Below, piece by piece: positions 54,588-63,394 of a stretch of 64,000 nt of DNA. The stretch is from contig NZ_JAPZVR010000002.1 of the NCBI RefSeq assembly GCF_027622855.1, forward strand, positions 390,681 through 454,680, given 5' to 3'. The notes beneath the pieces are model-generated. The model was not told the DNA's origin. It saw only the letters and a program-made list of their open reading frames with translations, and did no database searches. The stretch is from Glycomyces algeriensis. GTDB lineage: Bacteria > Actinomycetota > Actinomycetes > Mycobacteriales > Micromonosporaceae. Within the stretch, counting starts at the first letter, position 1, and every line of letters begins with the position of its first letter. Made by a program: the position numbers and the translations under genes.

Positions 54588-54691
54588 GCCAGCGGCCCAG
54601 CGGCCCAGCGGCCCAGCAGCCCAGCAGCCCAGCAGCCCAGCAGCCCAGCAGCCCAGCGGCCCAGCGGCCCAGCGGCCCAGCGGCCCAGCGG
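54588..54691. repeat. 8-bp tandem repeat (13 units) between bioF and bioD
   Basis: Thirteen units of CCCAGCRG, the first with one mismatch. The order is three GG units, five AG units, five GG units, a block pattern suggesting slippage expansion. The array starts 10 nt past the bioF stop on the minus strand, in a 371-nt gap with no gene. Copy number is probably variable. It is not CRISPR: units are contiguous, with no spacers. Confidence 0.95.
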
Positions 54692-54701
54692 CGACCGACG
54701 C

Positions 54702-56141
54702 CTACCTCGCCGCTCGCACCACGGCAAGCGCCCGCTCGAAGTCGGCCTCGTCTATCCCGGTGTTGATCGTGATCCGCAGGCGCGAACGGTGGTCCGGTGT
54801 GGACGGTGGACGGAAGCAGCCGACCGCGACCCCTTCGGCGGCGCACCGCTCGGCCCAGCCGGTGGCCGCCCTCGCGTCGCCCGCAGGCGGTGAGAGCACT
54901 CCCGCGGCCGGGACCGGCACCTCGAGCAGCTCCGCCGCGCGGGCCGCGCGGCGGGCGAGTTCGGTTCTGGCGCTGTCGGATTCGCGGGCGATCGCGAGCG
55001 CCGCACCGGCTCCGGCGATGACCGCGGGGGGCGGCGCGGTGTCGAAGATGAACGTGCGGCCCGTGTCGTGCAGGTGGCGGCGGAGCGCGGCCGGACCCGC
55101 GATCACGCCGCCCGCCGCGCCGAGGGCCTTCGAGAGCGTGGCGGTGATGACGATCCCCGGGTCGCCCGCGAGCCCGGCCGCGGCGACCCCGCCCGCGCCG
55201 TGCGGTCCGACCGTGCCGATCCCGTGGGCCTCGTCGACCAGCAGCAGCGCGCCGTACGCACTCGTCAGGGCGTGGAGTTCGCGGAGCGGTGCCGCGTCGC
55301 CGAGGACCGAGTACACCGACTCGACCGCGACCAGCGTGGGCCGCAGTTCCCGGAGCTGCCGCTCGAGGTCGTCGAGGTCGTTGTGCGCGAAGGTGTCCGA
55401 ACGGCCGCCCGCGAGGCGGGCCGCGTCATGGAGTGACGCGTGGGCGTGGGCGTCGAGCAGGACCGGGCCGGCCAGCGCGGCCGTGGCGCCGAGGTTCGCC
55501 ATGTACCCCGAGGAGTACAGGACGGCGGTCTCGGTGCCGGTGTGCCGGGCGAAGTCGGCTTCGAACCGCTCGTGGACGCCGGTGGTGCCGCGCACGAGGC
55601 GGGAGCCGCCCGCGCCGAGCCCGTGGTCGGCGAGCGCGGCGGCCGCGGCGGTCAGGACGGCCGGGTGGCGGGAGAGCCCGAGGTAGTCGTTCCCGGCCAG
55701 GTCGATCGCGTCGGTGCGGGTGCGAACGGTGCGGGTCAGGCCGGCTTTGGAACGGAGGTCCGCCTTGCGGCCCAAGCGGTTCCAGACGGCGGCGGTATCG
55801 GCGCCCGGTTCGATCGGGGCGGCTGCCGCGCGCGCGGGGAGGGCGGAGTCGGATGCGGTGCTTCCGTCGGCGCCTGACACGCTGCCCACCGGGTCGCGAC
55901 CAGGCACCCCCGGGCGGGAGGAGCCGGAGGCGGTGCTTCCGTCGGCGCCTGACACGCTGCCCGGGTCGCGACCGGGCACGGTTGCGACGCGCCCCAGGCC
56001 GGCGGAGTCGGATGCTGTGCCTCCGTCGGCGCCTGACACGCTGCCCGGGCCGCGACCGGGCACGTTTGTCGCCGCGCCGGTGTCGACTCCCGCTGAGCCT
56101 GGCACACCATCGACTTGTTGCGCGCCTTCCGCGGTGCTCAC
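54702..56141 (-). CDS. bioF: 8-amino-7-oxononanoate synthase with repetitive N-terminal extension
   Basis: A 479-residue protein, about 90-100 residues longer than usual BioF. Residues about 1-95 are low-complexity with three copies of VPGRDPGSVSGADGSTAS. The enzyme begins near VWNRLGRKADLRSKAGLTR, with AIDLAGNDYLGLSRHPAVL, LVDEAHGIGTVG and the PLP lysine in TATLSKALGAAGG. It condenses pimeloyl-thioester with alanine. The GTG start overlaps the bioA stop (GTGA at 56138-56141), which supports translation of the extension; a later internal start cannot be excluded. Confidence 0.93.
   Translation of the reverse strand: MSTAEGAQQVDGVPGSAGVDTGAATNVPGRGPGSVSGADGGTASDSAGLGRVATVPGRDPGSVSGADGSTASGSSRPGVPGRDPVGSVSGADGSTASDSALPARAAAAPIEPGADTAAVWNRLGRKADLRSKAGLTRTVRTRTDAIDLAGNDYLGLSRHPAVLTAAAAALADHGLGAGGSRLVRGTTGVHERFEADFARHTGTETAVLYSSGYMANLGATAALAGPVLLDAHAHASLHDAARLAGGRSDTFAHNDLDDLERQLRELRPTLVAVESVYSVLGDAAPLRELHALTSAYGALLLVDEAHGIGTVGPHGAGGVAAAGLAGDPGIVITATLSKALGAAGGVIAGPAALRRHLHDTGRTFIFDTAPPPAVIAGAGAALAIARESDSARTELARRAARAAELLEVPVPAAGVLSPPAGDARAATGWAERCAAEGVAVGCFRPPSTPDHRSRLRITINTGIDEADFERALAVVRAAR
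55845..56064 (-). repeat. three imperfect repeats encoding the BioF N-terminal extension
   Basis: Units at about 55845-55907, 55920-55980 and 56004-56064 share most bases and stay in frame, giving the VPGRDPGSVSG-type peptide three times. The spacings are 75 and 84 nt. Confidence 0.85.
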
Positions 56142-57460
56142 GCGATGACCTCGTCGAGGGCTTCGGCGAGGGCGTTCACGAGCAGGTCGGTCTCGTCGTC
56201 GCCGAGGGTCAGCGGCGGCATCAGGACCACCGTGTCGCCCAGCGGGCGCAGCCAGACGCCGCGCTCGCGCGCGGCCTGGCAGACCGCGAAGCCCGTGCGG
56301 GCGCCGACCGGGGGGACCTCGACGCCGATCATCGTCCCGAGCTGGCGGATCTCGACCACACTGTCCTTGGCGCCCACCGGTTCCAGCAGTTTTGCGAGGC
56401 GTTCGCCGAGCCGGGCGGCCTGGCCGATGACGTCCTGCTCCCCCATCACGCGCAGGTTCGCGAGCGCGGCGGCGCAGCACAGCGGGTTCGCGGTGTAGGT
56501 GTGGCCGTGGAAGAACGTGCGGGGCCGCGTGTCGCCGGGTCGGGTCAGGAACGCCTCGTAGACGTGTTCGGCGGCGAGCACGGCCGAGAGCGGCAGGTAC
56601 CCGCCGGTGATGCCCTTGCCGCAGGTGAGCAGGTCGGGGACGACGCCGGCGTGCTCGGCGGCCCACATCCGGCCGGTGCGGCCGAAGCCGGTGGCGACCT
56701 CGTCGAAGATGAGGAGCGCGCCGTGGGTGTCGGCGAGTTCCCTTGCGGCGCGCAGGAACTCGGCGTCGTAGTCCAGCATGCCCGCGGCCCCCTGGATCAT
56801 CGGCTCGACGATGATCGCGCAGACCTGGTCACCCGATTCGCGCATCACGGCACGCAGTTCGGCGATGGCCTGCCCGTTGCGGTCGGGGCCGAGGGCGCGG
56901 TCGCCGGGCGAGGCGACGCCGATCGTGTCGAGCAGGAGGGGCTTGTAGGCGTCGTGGAACAGGTCGTGGCCGCCGACGGCGACCGCGCCGAGGGTGTCGC
57001 CGTGGTACGCCTGGTCGAGGCGGACGAACTTGGGCCGGGGGTGCCCGGTCTGGGTGGAGTACTGGTAGGCGATCTTGAGGGCGGCTTCGACCGCGGAGGA
57101 GCCGTCGCCCGCGTAGAAGACCTTGGTGAGCTCGGGGCCGTTCCCCTTGGGAGCCAGGGCGACGAGCGCTTCGGAGAGCTCGATGCCGGGGGTGTGGGTG
57201 GTGCCGAGGAACGTGGAGTGGTCGAGCTTGGCGAGCTGGGCGGTGATGGCGGCGTTGATGTCGGGGTGCCCGTGGCCGAGGGTCGTGGTCCACAGTGAGG
57301 AGACGCCGTCGAGGTAGCGGCGGCCGTCGACGTCGATGAGCCAGGGCCCTTCGGCGCGGTCGACGACGACGGGCCGGTCGCCGGTCCAGGTGGCGTGCTG
57401 GGTGAAGGGGTGCCACACGGCCGATGCGTCGCGGGCGGTCCATTCGGCGCTGGCGGTCAT
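56138..57460 (-). CDS. bioA: adenosylmethionine-8-amino-7-oxononanoate aminotransferase
   Basis: A 440-residue class III aminotransferase making DAPA with S-adenosylmethionine as amino donor. Motifs are WHPFTQH at the N-terminus, DGVSSLWTTTLGHGHPDI, FIFDEVATGFGRTG (seen as LLIFDEVATGFG) and the PLP lysine in TCGKGITGGYLPLSAVLA. The ATG has AAGGAG at good spacing. It is the first gene of the bioA-bioF pair; a TATCCT hexamer (57497-57502) about 35 nt upstream may be the -10. Confidence 0.96.
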   Translation of the reverse strand: MTASAEWTARDASAVWHPFTQHATWTGDRPVVVDRAEGPWLIDVDGRRYLDGVSSLWTTTLGHGHPDINAAITAQLAKLDHSTFLGTTHTPGIELSEALVALAPKGNGPELTKVFYAGDGSSAVEAALKIAYQYSTQTGHPRPKFVRLDQAYHGDTLGAVAVGGHDLFHDAYKPLLLDTIGVASPGDRALGPDRNGQAIAELRAVMRESGDQVCAIIVEPMIQGAAGMLDYDAEFLRAARELADTHGALLIFDEVATGFGRTGRMWAAEHAGVVPDLLTCGKGITGGYLPLSAVLAAEHVYEAFLTRPGDTRPRTFFHGHTYTANPLCCAAALANLRVMGEQDVIGQAARLGERLAKLLEPVGAKDSVVEIRQLGTMIGVEVPPVGARTGFAVCQAARERGVWLRPLGDTVVLMPPLTLGDDETDLLVNALAEALDEVIA

Positions 57461-57927
57461 CGCGACTCCTTAGATGGTTCCTACAAAACTGGTTGGAGGA
57501 TACCGCCGCACGCGGGGTGTCCGGCAGGGGCGCGCGGCCGTTCCCGACTCGTGCGATGCCCTTGACTCCACCGTTACCGAACCGAGGCCGCCGCCGCATT
57601 CGCGAAGCGGCAGGCGTAGTTTTGGGCGGTCATTACGGACCCACCTGCTCCGTCCGGGTTTTTACACTTTGAACACAGTGGGACGCTTGACAACCACATG
57701 CGCCACGGGCAGACTGGTGACACTTGCGGCAATCGCGGAGGATTGTCACTTACCGCCCTTCAGGTATCACTGCGCGCTTCGGAAAGGCCCGGCGATTCCC
57801 TGCGCCGACACGGCCCTCTCCGTGTGCGATGCCGGGCGGGGCCGCACCGCCCCGCGGCGGCCCGCTGCGACGGTGCAGACCGGCGCCCGAGTCCGACGCT
57901 CGCGGAGCCGAGAACGAGGAAGGCCCA
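57461..57927. other. 467-nt divergent intergenic region
   Basis: No gene is convincing here. It holds the bioA Shine-Dalgarno and a candidate -10 (TATCCT on the minus strand, 57497-57502), and on the plus strand a good promoter (57687-57715). The remaining about 200 nt would be the 5' leader of the transporter gene; no known riboswitch fold was recognised. Part is unusually AT-rich for the window (57655-57680). Confidence 0.5.
57687..57715 (+). promoter_or_regulatory. candidate promoter of the MFS transporter gene
   Basis: A perfect TTGACA (57687-57692) and CAGACT (57710-57715) with a 17-nt spacer. The predicted start near 57722 leaves a leader of about 205 nt before the GTG at 57928. Confidence 0.6.
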
Positions 57928-59232
57928 GTGTCGAACCAGAACCCCCCGCCGGCTCCGGCCGGGCCCGCGGACGACGCGCCCGAGTCCGATCGGAAGCCGT
58001 CGTTCTCCCAGGTCTTCGGCGACCGCGAAGCCGCCGGGTTCCTCCTCGCGTTCTGCCTCTCGAACGCCGGCGCCATGCTCAACCGCGTCGCCGTCACCTT
58101 CCTCGTCTGGCAGCAGACCGAGTCCTCCGCGCTCGCCGCCGCCTCGTTCGCGATCAGCTTCGCGCCCTACCTCGGCCTCGCCCAGGTCCTCGGGGCCTTT
58201 GTAGACCGCTACTCGTACCGCAACGTCATGGTCGTGTGCGACGTGCTGCGCGCCGCGCTCATCAGCCTGCTGCTCATCCCCGGCCTGCCCATCGGCGTCA
58301 TGATCGCGATCGTCTTCGCCGTGGCCGCGGTCCAGCCCGCCTACAACGCGGCCCGCGTCGCGACCCTCGCCCAGATCCTCACCGGCGACGCCCTGTCCGT
58401 CGCGATCGCCCTCACCTTCAGCGCCGCCGCGACCGCGCAGATCGTCGGCTACCTCGCCGGCGGCCTGCTCGCCGCGATCGACCCGTACACGGCCCTCGCG
58501 GTCAACGCCGCGCTCTTCGTGGTCAGCGCCATCGCGATCAGCGTCCTCGTGCAGTACCGGCCCTCGGTCAACAAGCGCGAAGAGCGCCGCCACGTGCTCA
58601 CCGAGACCGCCGACGGCCTGCGCATGCTGCGCGACAACAAGGTCCTGCGCACCGTGTCCTTCGGGATCTGGGGCCTGTTCGCGCTCACCGCCGTCCCCGA
58701 GGGCGTCGCCGTCCTGTGGTCGGTGCACCTCCACGGCGACTCGAAGACGCAGGGCCTGATCATGGCCGTCGACGCCGCCGCCGCGGTCGCCGCGACACTC
58801 CTGTTCACGCGCTTCGTGCGGCCCTCGGTGCGCGACAAGCTCATCCGGCCGCTCGCCTTCATCGGCCCCATCGTCCTCACGATGGCGCTGTTCGACCCGC
58901 CGCTCGCCGGGGTGCTCCTCATCGCGGTCGGCGCGGGCGCCGCGAACATGATCATGGCCCCCATGAACGCGACCCTCGCCCAGTGCATCCCCGACGGCTG
59001 GCGCGGCCGCGTGGTCGCCGCCGCCAACTCCGGGCTGCAGCTCAGCCAGGGCATCGCCATCGCCGGGATCGGCCTCATCGTCGAGTTCGGGGCGTCCCTG
59101 CCGTACGTCGTGGGCGCCTGGGGCCTCATCGGCTTCCTCATCCAGTACCTGGTCACCCGCAACTGGCCCGCGCCCGAGGAGATCGAGGCCGCCAAGGCCG
59201 CGGCCGCGCCGCCGCCCGCGACCGCCCCCTGA
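57928..59232 (+). CDS. MFS transporter
   Basis: A 434-residue protein with about 12 helices and the MFS_3/enterobactin-exporter-like layout. It has an N-terminal cytosolic tail (PSFSQVFGDREAAGFLL) and GAFVDRYSYRNVMVVCDVLRAAL, which is the loop 2-3 motif, and RGRVVAAANSGLQLSQG in the second half. The tail is Ala/Pro-rich. The substrate is unknown; this subgroup often exports drugs or siderophores. The GTG has AGGAAGG upstream. A 5' leader of about 200 nt precedes it. Confidence 0.88.
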   Translation: MSNQNPPPAPAGPADDAPESDRKPSFSQVFGDREAAGFLLAFCLSNAGAMLNRVAVTFLVWQQTESSALAAASFAISFAPYLGLAQVLGAFVDRYSYRNVMVVCDVLRAALISLLLIPGLPIGVMIAIVFAVAAVQPAYNAARVATLAQILTGDALSVAIALTFSAAATAQIVGYLAGGLLAAIDPYTALAVNAALFVVSAIAISVLVQYRPSVNKREERRHVLTETADGLRMLRDNKVLRTVSFGIWGLFALTAVPEGVAVLWSVHLHGDSKTQGLIMAVDAAAAVAATLLFTRFVRPSVRDKLIRPLAFIGPIVLTMALFDPPLAGVLLIAVGAGAANMIMAPMNATLAQCIPDGWRGRVVAAANSGLQLSQGIAIAGIGLIVEFGASLPYVVGAWGLIGFLIQYLVTRNWPAPEEIEAAKAAAAPPPATAP

Positions 59233-59378
59233 CCCGCCGCACAGGCCCGAGGAGCCTTCGGGCACCGCTGCGCGGCGGGAGCTAGGCTCGTCTCGGCGTC
59301 CCCGGGCCGGCGCGCGGCGACGCCCGCGAGCCGCAAGTCCGCGGGGACACGAGGCCGGGAAGCAACAGGAGCACCAAC

Positions 59379-60623
59379 GTGGAACACGCAAAGACCGTCG
59401 AGCTGCGCGGACACCTCATCGACCAGGGCATCTTCGCCCGCGTCATGGACGACGTCCTCGAGTACTCGGGGGCCTACACGATCGACCGCTTCGACGTGGG
59501 CCGCCACCACACCGACGAGTCCTACGTCCAGCTCACCGTCTCCGCCGAGACGCCGGAGCAGGTCGAACGCATCGTCATGCGCCTCCAGACGCACGGCGCG
59601 AACCCGCTCGACCCCGGCATCGCCACCCTCAAGCCGGCCCCGCGCGACGGCGTCTTCCCCGAGGACTTTTACTCCACCACCAACTTCGACACCCAGATCC
59701 GCCTCAACGGCAACTGGATGGACGTCGAGAACTCCGAAATGGACTGCGGCATCATCGTCGCCGAGGACCGCGCCCGCGCCTGGACCCTCCCGGTCTCCGA
59801 CGTCAAGGCCGGCGAGCTCGTCGTCTGCGGCGGCCTGGGCGTCAAGGTCCTCCCGCTGCCCGAGCCCGAGCGCAAGAACCCCGAGTCCTCGAACTTCGAG
59901 TTCATGAGCGGCGGCGTCTCCTCCGAACGGCCGCAAGCGCTCCAGGTGCGCCAGATCGCCGAGCGCATGCGCGAGGTCAAGGCCCGCGGCGAGAAGATCC
60001 TCTGGGTCGGCGGCCCCGCCATCGTCCACACCGGCGCTGGCAAGGCCCTCGAAGCGCTCATCAACGAGGGCTACGCGGACGTCATCTTCGCCGGCAACGC
60101 CCTCGCCGCGCACGACATCGAGTCGAACCTGTTCGGCACCTCGCTCGGCGTCGACCTCGACAAGGGCCACGGCGTGCCGCACGGCCACGAGCACCACATC
60201 CGGGCCATCAACAAGATCCGCACCTGCGGCTCCATCAGCGAAGCCGTCGACCAGGGCGTCCTCAAGGGCGGCATCATGCACGCGATGGTCAAGAACCAGA
60301 AGGAGTTCGTGCTCGTCGGCTCCGTGCGCGACGACGGCCCGCTGCCCGACGTGTACACCGACGTCATCGAGGGCCAGCGCGCCATGCGCGCCGCCCTGCC
60401 GGGCGTGGGCTTCGCGATCATGGTCGCCACGATGCTGCACTCGATCGCGACCGGGAACCTCCTGCCCGCGAAGGTGCCGCTCGTGAGCGTCGACATCAAC
60501 CCCGCCACGGTCACGAAGCTCGCCGACCGGGGCTCGGCGCAGGCGATCGGCGTGATCACCGACATCGGGCTGTTCTGCGAGCAGCTCGCGGGCGAGCTCG
60601 TGGTCGGCTACAAGCGCGACTAG
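59379..60623 (+). CDS. TIGR00300-family protein (ornithine cyclodeaminase / ArgZ-like)
   Basis: A 414-residue protein of the LOR/SDH-related TIGR00300 family. The N-terminal half (VELRGHLIDQGIFARVMDDV, then ENSEMDCGIIVAEDRARAW) is the part shared with cyanobacterial arginine dihydrolase ArgZ/AgrE. The C-terminal half (KILWVGGPAIVHTGAGKALE, IFAGNALAAHDIESNLFGTS, then HEHHIRAINKIR) matches the archaeal ornithine cyclodeaminase reported for Methanococcus. It would act in arginine/ornithine turnover to proline. The GTG has AGGAG. No arginine genes are adjacent, so the reaction is uncertain. Confidence 0.85.
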   Translation: MEHAKTVELRGHLIDQGIFARVMDDVLEYSGAYTIDRFDVGRHHTDESYVQLTVSAETPEQVERIVMRLQTHGANPLDPGIATLKPAPRDGVFPEDFYSTTNFDTQIRLNGNWMDVENSEMDCGIIVAEDRARAWTLPVSDVKAGELVVCGGLGVKVLPLPEPERKNPESSNFEFMSGGVSSERPQALQVRQIAERMREVKARGEKILWVGGPAIVHTGAGKALEALINEGYADVIFAGNALAAHDIESNLFGTSLGVDLDKGHGVPHGHEHHIRAINKIRTCGSISEAVDQGVLKGGIMHAMVKNQKEFVLVGSVRDDGPLPDVYTDVIEGQRAMRAALPGVGFAIMVATMLHSIATGNLLPAKVPLVSVDINPATVTKLADRGSAQAIGVITDIGLFCEQLAGELVVGYKRD

Positions 60624-60636
60624 ACCGACGATCGGT

Positions 60637-60664
60637 AGGGCGGCCGGGGTCCCGGCCGCCCTTT
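60637..60664 (+). terminator. intrinsic terminator
   Basis: A 12-bp GC-rich hairpin (AGGGCGGCCGGG and its complement) followed by TTTCG, 13 nt past the TIGR00300 gene stop. Confidence 0.85.
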
Positions 60665-60798
60665 CGCGTACGACCGTCCACTAACCCCCACCCACCGCTA
60701 GAGGGGAAAAGACTGTAGGGCCCAGCGTGCCGGGCGGGTGCGACAAGAACCCGGCCCCACGGCCGACGTGTCACCCGAAAGGGGTCGGATTCGGGTGA

Positions 60799-60811
60799 GG
60801 TAGCGCTTTCC
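60799..60811 (+). promoter_or_regulatory. LacI-type half-symmetric site
   Basis: GGTAGCGCTTTCC is close to the GGAAAGCGCTTTCC palindromes bound by LacI-family regulators. It lies about 95 nt upstream of the beta-helix gene. Confidence 0.45.
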
Positions 60812-60840
60812 AAACGGCGCCCCGCCCGCTATGATCCCAT

Positions 60841-60879
60841 TAAATCGATTCATATCGATGTCTCAATTGAATCGTTTCA
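60841..60879 (+). promoter_or_regulatory. two LacI-family operator-like sites
   Basis: TAAATCGATTCA (60841-60852) and TGAATCGTTTCA (60868-60879) resemble one another and the TGAAACGATTCA class of actinobacterial LacI operators. The centre distance is 27 nt. They lie within 65 nt upstream of the start at 60904, placed to repress its promoter; the region is AT-rich. Confidence 0.65.
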
Positions 60880-60903
60880 TCGGACCAATGCACAGGAGCA
60901 CCA

Positions 60904-62046
60904 ATGTCCCTCGCACCGACGCGAAGACTCCGCACCCTCCTCGCCACCGCCACCGCCGTCCTCGCGGGCGCCGCAAGCGCTGTCACCTTCCCGGTACTCG
61001 ACAGCGTCTTCGAACCCCACGCCGCCGTCGCGCAGGCCGCCTGCGGCGCCAACTCCCCGCACGCCACGGTCACCGGCTCCAGCGGCGCCTACGTCACCAG
61101 AGAGGGCTCGACCACCGTCTACTCCGGCGGCGACTACCGCGCCGCCGTCCAGGCGGGCGTCGACACCATCTCCAGCGGCCAGCGCGTCGCCGTGATGGCC
61201 TCGGGCAACATCGGCGCCAGCACCATCACCATCCAGAGCGGCAAGACCTTCGAAGGCTGCGGCATGATCACCGTGGGCAACCGCTCCGGCCGCGGCGCGA
61301 TCGAGGCGATCAACACCACCGACGTCAACATCGCGTACCTGAAGATGAGCGGCAACCCGTACTTCGGGCTCCGGTTCTCCGGGACCAACGGCCTGAAGCT
61401 GGGCGACATCGACCTCACCCTCAGCGGCGGCCTGGGCATCCGCTTCGACCGCGACGCCGCCTGGAACTACAACGTGACCATGAACGACATCTACGTGTCG
61501 GGCGCGGGCAGCCACGCGGTGGAGACCTGGAACATCGACGGGTTCAACATCACGCGGGTGACCGCGCGGAACGTCGGCGAGTCGGGCCTGTTGATCCAGA
61601 ACTCGCGCAACGGCTGGGTCGGCACGGTCGACGGCAGCAACGTCGGCGCCGGGACCGGCTACGCCACGTTCCGGATGGCGAACACCAACGGGCGGCTGGC
61701 CAGCGGCTCGTACAGCACCAACATCTGGGTGGACAACGTGATCTCCCGGGGCGGCGGGCGCGGGATCTTCTGCGTCTCGCAGTCCGGCGGGGTGGTCATC
61801 AAGAACGTCGACCTGGCGAGCAACGGGAACAACTCGGTGCTGATCGAGAACTGCTACAACGTGTCGATCAGGGGCGGGACCGTGAACGGGGGCGGCGAGG
61901 TGCGCCTCGCGGCCCGCACGGAGTTCGCGAACAACCGCGACATCTGGATCACGCTGACCGTGAACAACACGTCCGTGCGGGAGTCGCCCTGCGGCGAGAA
62001 CACCAACTGGACGCTGAGCGGCAACGGATCGCGGAACATCTGCTGA
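60904..62046 (+). CDS. secreted right-handed parallel beta-helix protein (pectate-lyase-like)
   Basis: A 380-residue exported protein. The signal peptide (RTLLATATAVLAGAASAV, with cleavage near AVAQAA) is followed by a solenoid of about 22-residue coils: TTDVNIAYLKMSGNPYFGLR, NYNVTMNDIYVSGAGSHAVE and GVVIKNVDLASNGNNSVLIE. Four cysteines are spaced towards the ends. The fold is that of polysaccharide lyases and hydrolases of pectin and related sugars; no catalytic set can be assigned. LacI-type operators upstream and a ROK kinase downstream support a carbohydrate role. The ATG has AGGAG. Confidence 0.82.
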   Translation: MSLAPTRRLRTLLATATAVLAGAASAVTFPVLDSVFEPHAAVAQAACGANSPHATVTGSSGAYVTREGSTTVYSGGDYRAAVQAGVDTISSGQRVAVMASGNIGASTITIQSGKTFEGCGMITVGNRSGRGAIEAINTTDVNIAYLKMSGNPYFGLRFSGTNGLKLGDIDLTLSGGLGIRFDRDAAWNYNVTMNDIYVSGAGSHAVETWNIDGFNITRVTARNVGESGLLIQNSRNGWVGTVDGSNVGAGTGYATFRMANTNGRLASGSYSTNIWVDNVISRGGGRGIFCVSQSGGVVIKNVDLASNGNNSVLIENCYNVSIRGGTVNGGGEVRLAARTEFANNRDIWITLTVNNTSVRESPCGENTNWTLSGNGSRNIC

Positions 62047-62058
62047 CGCTCAACGCAG

Positions 62059-62090
62059 AGCAGGGCCGGAGCGGCTGCTCCGGCCCTGCT
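62059..62090. terminator. bidirectional intrinsic terminator
   Basis: A perfect 14-bp stem (AGCAGGGCCGGAGC and complement) with a GGCT loop, between the converging beta-helix and ROK genes. Confidence 0.88.
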
Positions 62091-62105
62091 GCGCGTTTAG
62101 TGTCC

Positions 62106-63065
62106 TTAGGGGACGATCTCGCGGTGGCGGGCGAGGTCGGACGCGCCGATGACGCCGGCCTTGGAGCCGAGTTCGGCGGCGCGGACCTCGGCGACCGGGA
62201 TGCGGTCGCGGCTGGCCAGGGCCTCCTTGTAGTGCTTGCGGATCGGGTCGAGGAGCAGGTCGCCCGCGTCCACGACGCCGCCGGCGATGAGGATGACGCC
62301 GGGGTCGATGAGGTTGACCATGTCCGCGGCGGAGTTGCCGAGGTAGAAGCCGATGAAGTCGAAGGCGCCCAAGGCGACCTCGTCGCCCTGGCGGGCGGCC
62401 TCGGTGACCTGGCGGCCGGTGATCGACTCGGGGTCGCCGCCGGCGAGTTTGAGGAGGACCGCGGCCTTCTCGGGGTGCTCGGCGGCGCCCTCCTGGGCGG
62501 CCCGGGTCAGGGCCCGGCCGGAGGCGTACTGCTCGAGGCAGCCGGTGCGCCCGCAGCCGCATTCGCGGCCGCCGGGCATCACGGAGCGGATGTGGCCGAT
62601 CTCGGCCGCGACGCCGTTGGTGCCGCGCAGGAGGTTGTCCTTGACGACGATGCCGCCGCCCACGCCGGTGCCGATCGTGTAGAGCACGGAGGAGCGGTGG
62701 CGCTTGGCGGCGCCGTACTTGTGCTCGCCCCAGATCGCGACGTTGGCGTCGTTCTCGACGACGACGGGGAGGTCGATGGCCGCGGCGACCTTGTCGCGCA
62801 GCGGCTCGTCCTTCCAGGAGAGGTTGGGGGCGAGCATCACGGTGGAGCGGTCGGAGGAGATCCAGCCCGCCGCGCCGATGCCGACGGCTTCGACCTCGCG
62901 GCCGGCTCGCAGCTCGTCGACGACTTCCTTGACGGCTTGGATGACGCCGGAGGTGTCGTCCGCTGGGGTGGGGCGCCGGGACGTGGCGAGGACGTTGCCG
63001 TCCTCGTCGACGAGGCCGCCGCCGACTTTGGTGCCCCCGATGTCGACCCCGATAGTCAGACTCAC
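62106..63065 (-). CDS. ROK-family glucokinase
   Basis: A 319-residue sugar kinase. The ATP motif is IGVDIGGTKVGGGLVDEDG, the catalytic region ENDANVAIWGEHKYGA, and the ROK zinc site ECGCGRTGCLEQYASGRAL with three cysteines and a nearby His in EIGHIRSV. There is no N-terminal HTH, so it is an enzyme and not a ROK repressor. Actinobacterial members phosphorylate glucose with ATP and take part in carbon catabolite control. The GTG has GGAGGG upstream. Confidence 0.93.
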   Translation of the reverse strand: MSLTIGVDIGGTKVGGGLVDEDGNVLATSRRPTPADDTSGVIQAVKEVVDELRAGREVEAVGIGAAGWISSDRSTVMLAPNLSWKDEPLRDKVAAAIDLPVVVENDANVAIWGEHKYGAAKRHRSSVLYTIGTGVGGGIVVKDNLLRGTNGVAAEIGHIRSVMPGGRECGCGRTGCLEQYASGRALTRAAQEGAAEHPEKAAVLLKLAGGDPESITGRQVTEAARQGDEVALGAFDFIGFYLGNSAADMVNLIDPGVILIAGGVVDAGDLLLDPIRKHYKEALASRDRIPVAEVRAAELGSKAGVIGASDLARHREIVP

Positions 63066-63394
63066 TGCTGTACCCTCCAGCGGTTCACGGTTGAGGCGTG
63101 GGATGCCGCGCGACGCTGCGGGCCACCGAGGACTTTACAGCGCGATGACCTGGAGATGAAATCGGCCGTTCCGTCCCACTCGGCGAAGGTATCACCGGCC
63201 GCGAGGGGAAAGGGTCGCTTGAGTGACAGTCCCGCAACGTGCGTTCGACGGTCCCGCCCCTGCTCCGCTAAGCTGCCCTTAGCATCATGGTCTGCCTCAC
63301 AGTCCCTCTTCCATCGGAAGTTGACCCACCGGTAACATGAGCTGTGAGCCACTTTACAAAGCCGTGAACATGGCGTCTTGAACGGAGCCTTTCC
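63066..63394. other. 329-nt divergent intergenic region
   Basis: It contains the ROK kinase Shine-Dalgarno, the GCTAAG inverted repeat at 63267-63283 and GGAG before the ligase ATG. No reading frame looks coding and no known RNA was recognised. Confidence 0.5.
63267..63283 (+). promoter_or_regulatory. inverted repeat upstream of the acyl-CoA ligase
   Basis: GCTAAG and its complement CTTAGC are separated by 5 nt, 112 nt before the ligase start. A repressor site is possible; the regulator is unknown. Confidence 0.4.

Noticed and set aside
54588-54691. CRISPR array
   Set aside because: Units are 8 bp and contiguous with no spacers, and there are no cas genes.
57461-57700. BioQ/BirA operator upstream of bioA
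   Set aside because: TGAACACAGTGGG (near 57671) shares only one half with the BioQ site TGAAC-N3-GTTAC, and the repeat near 57480 is not palindromic.
57716-57927. Riboswitch in the transporter leader
   Set aside because: No conserved motif of a known class was recognised and no strong pairing pattern was clear by eye.
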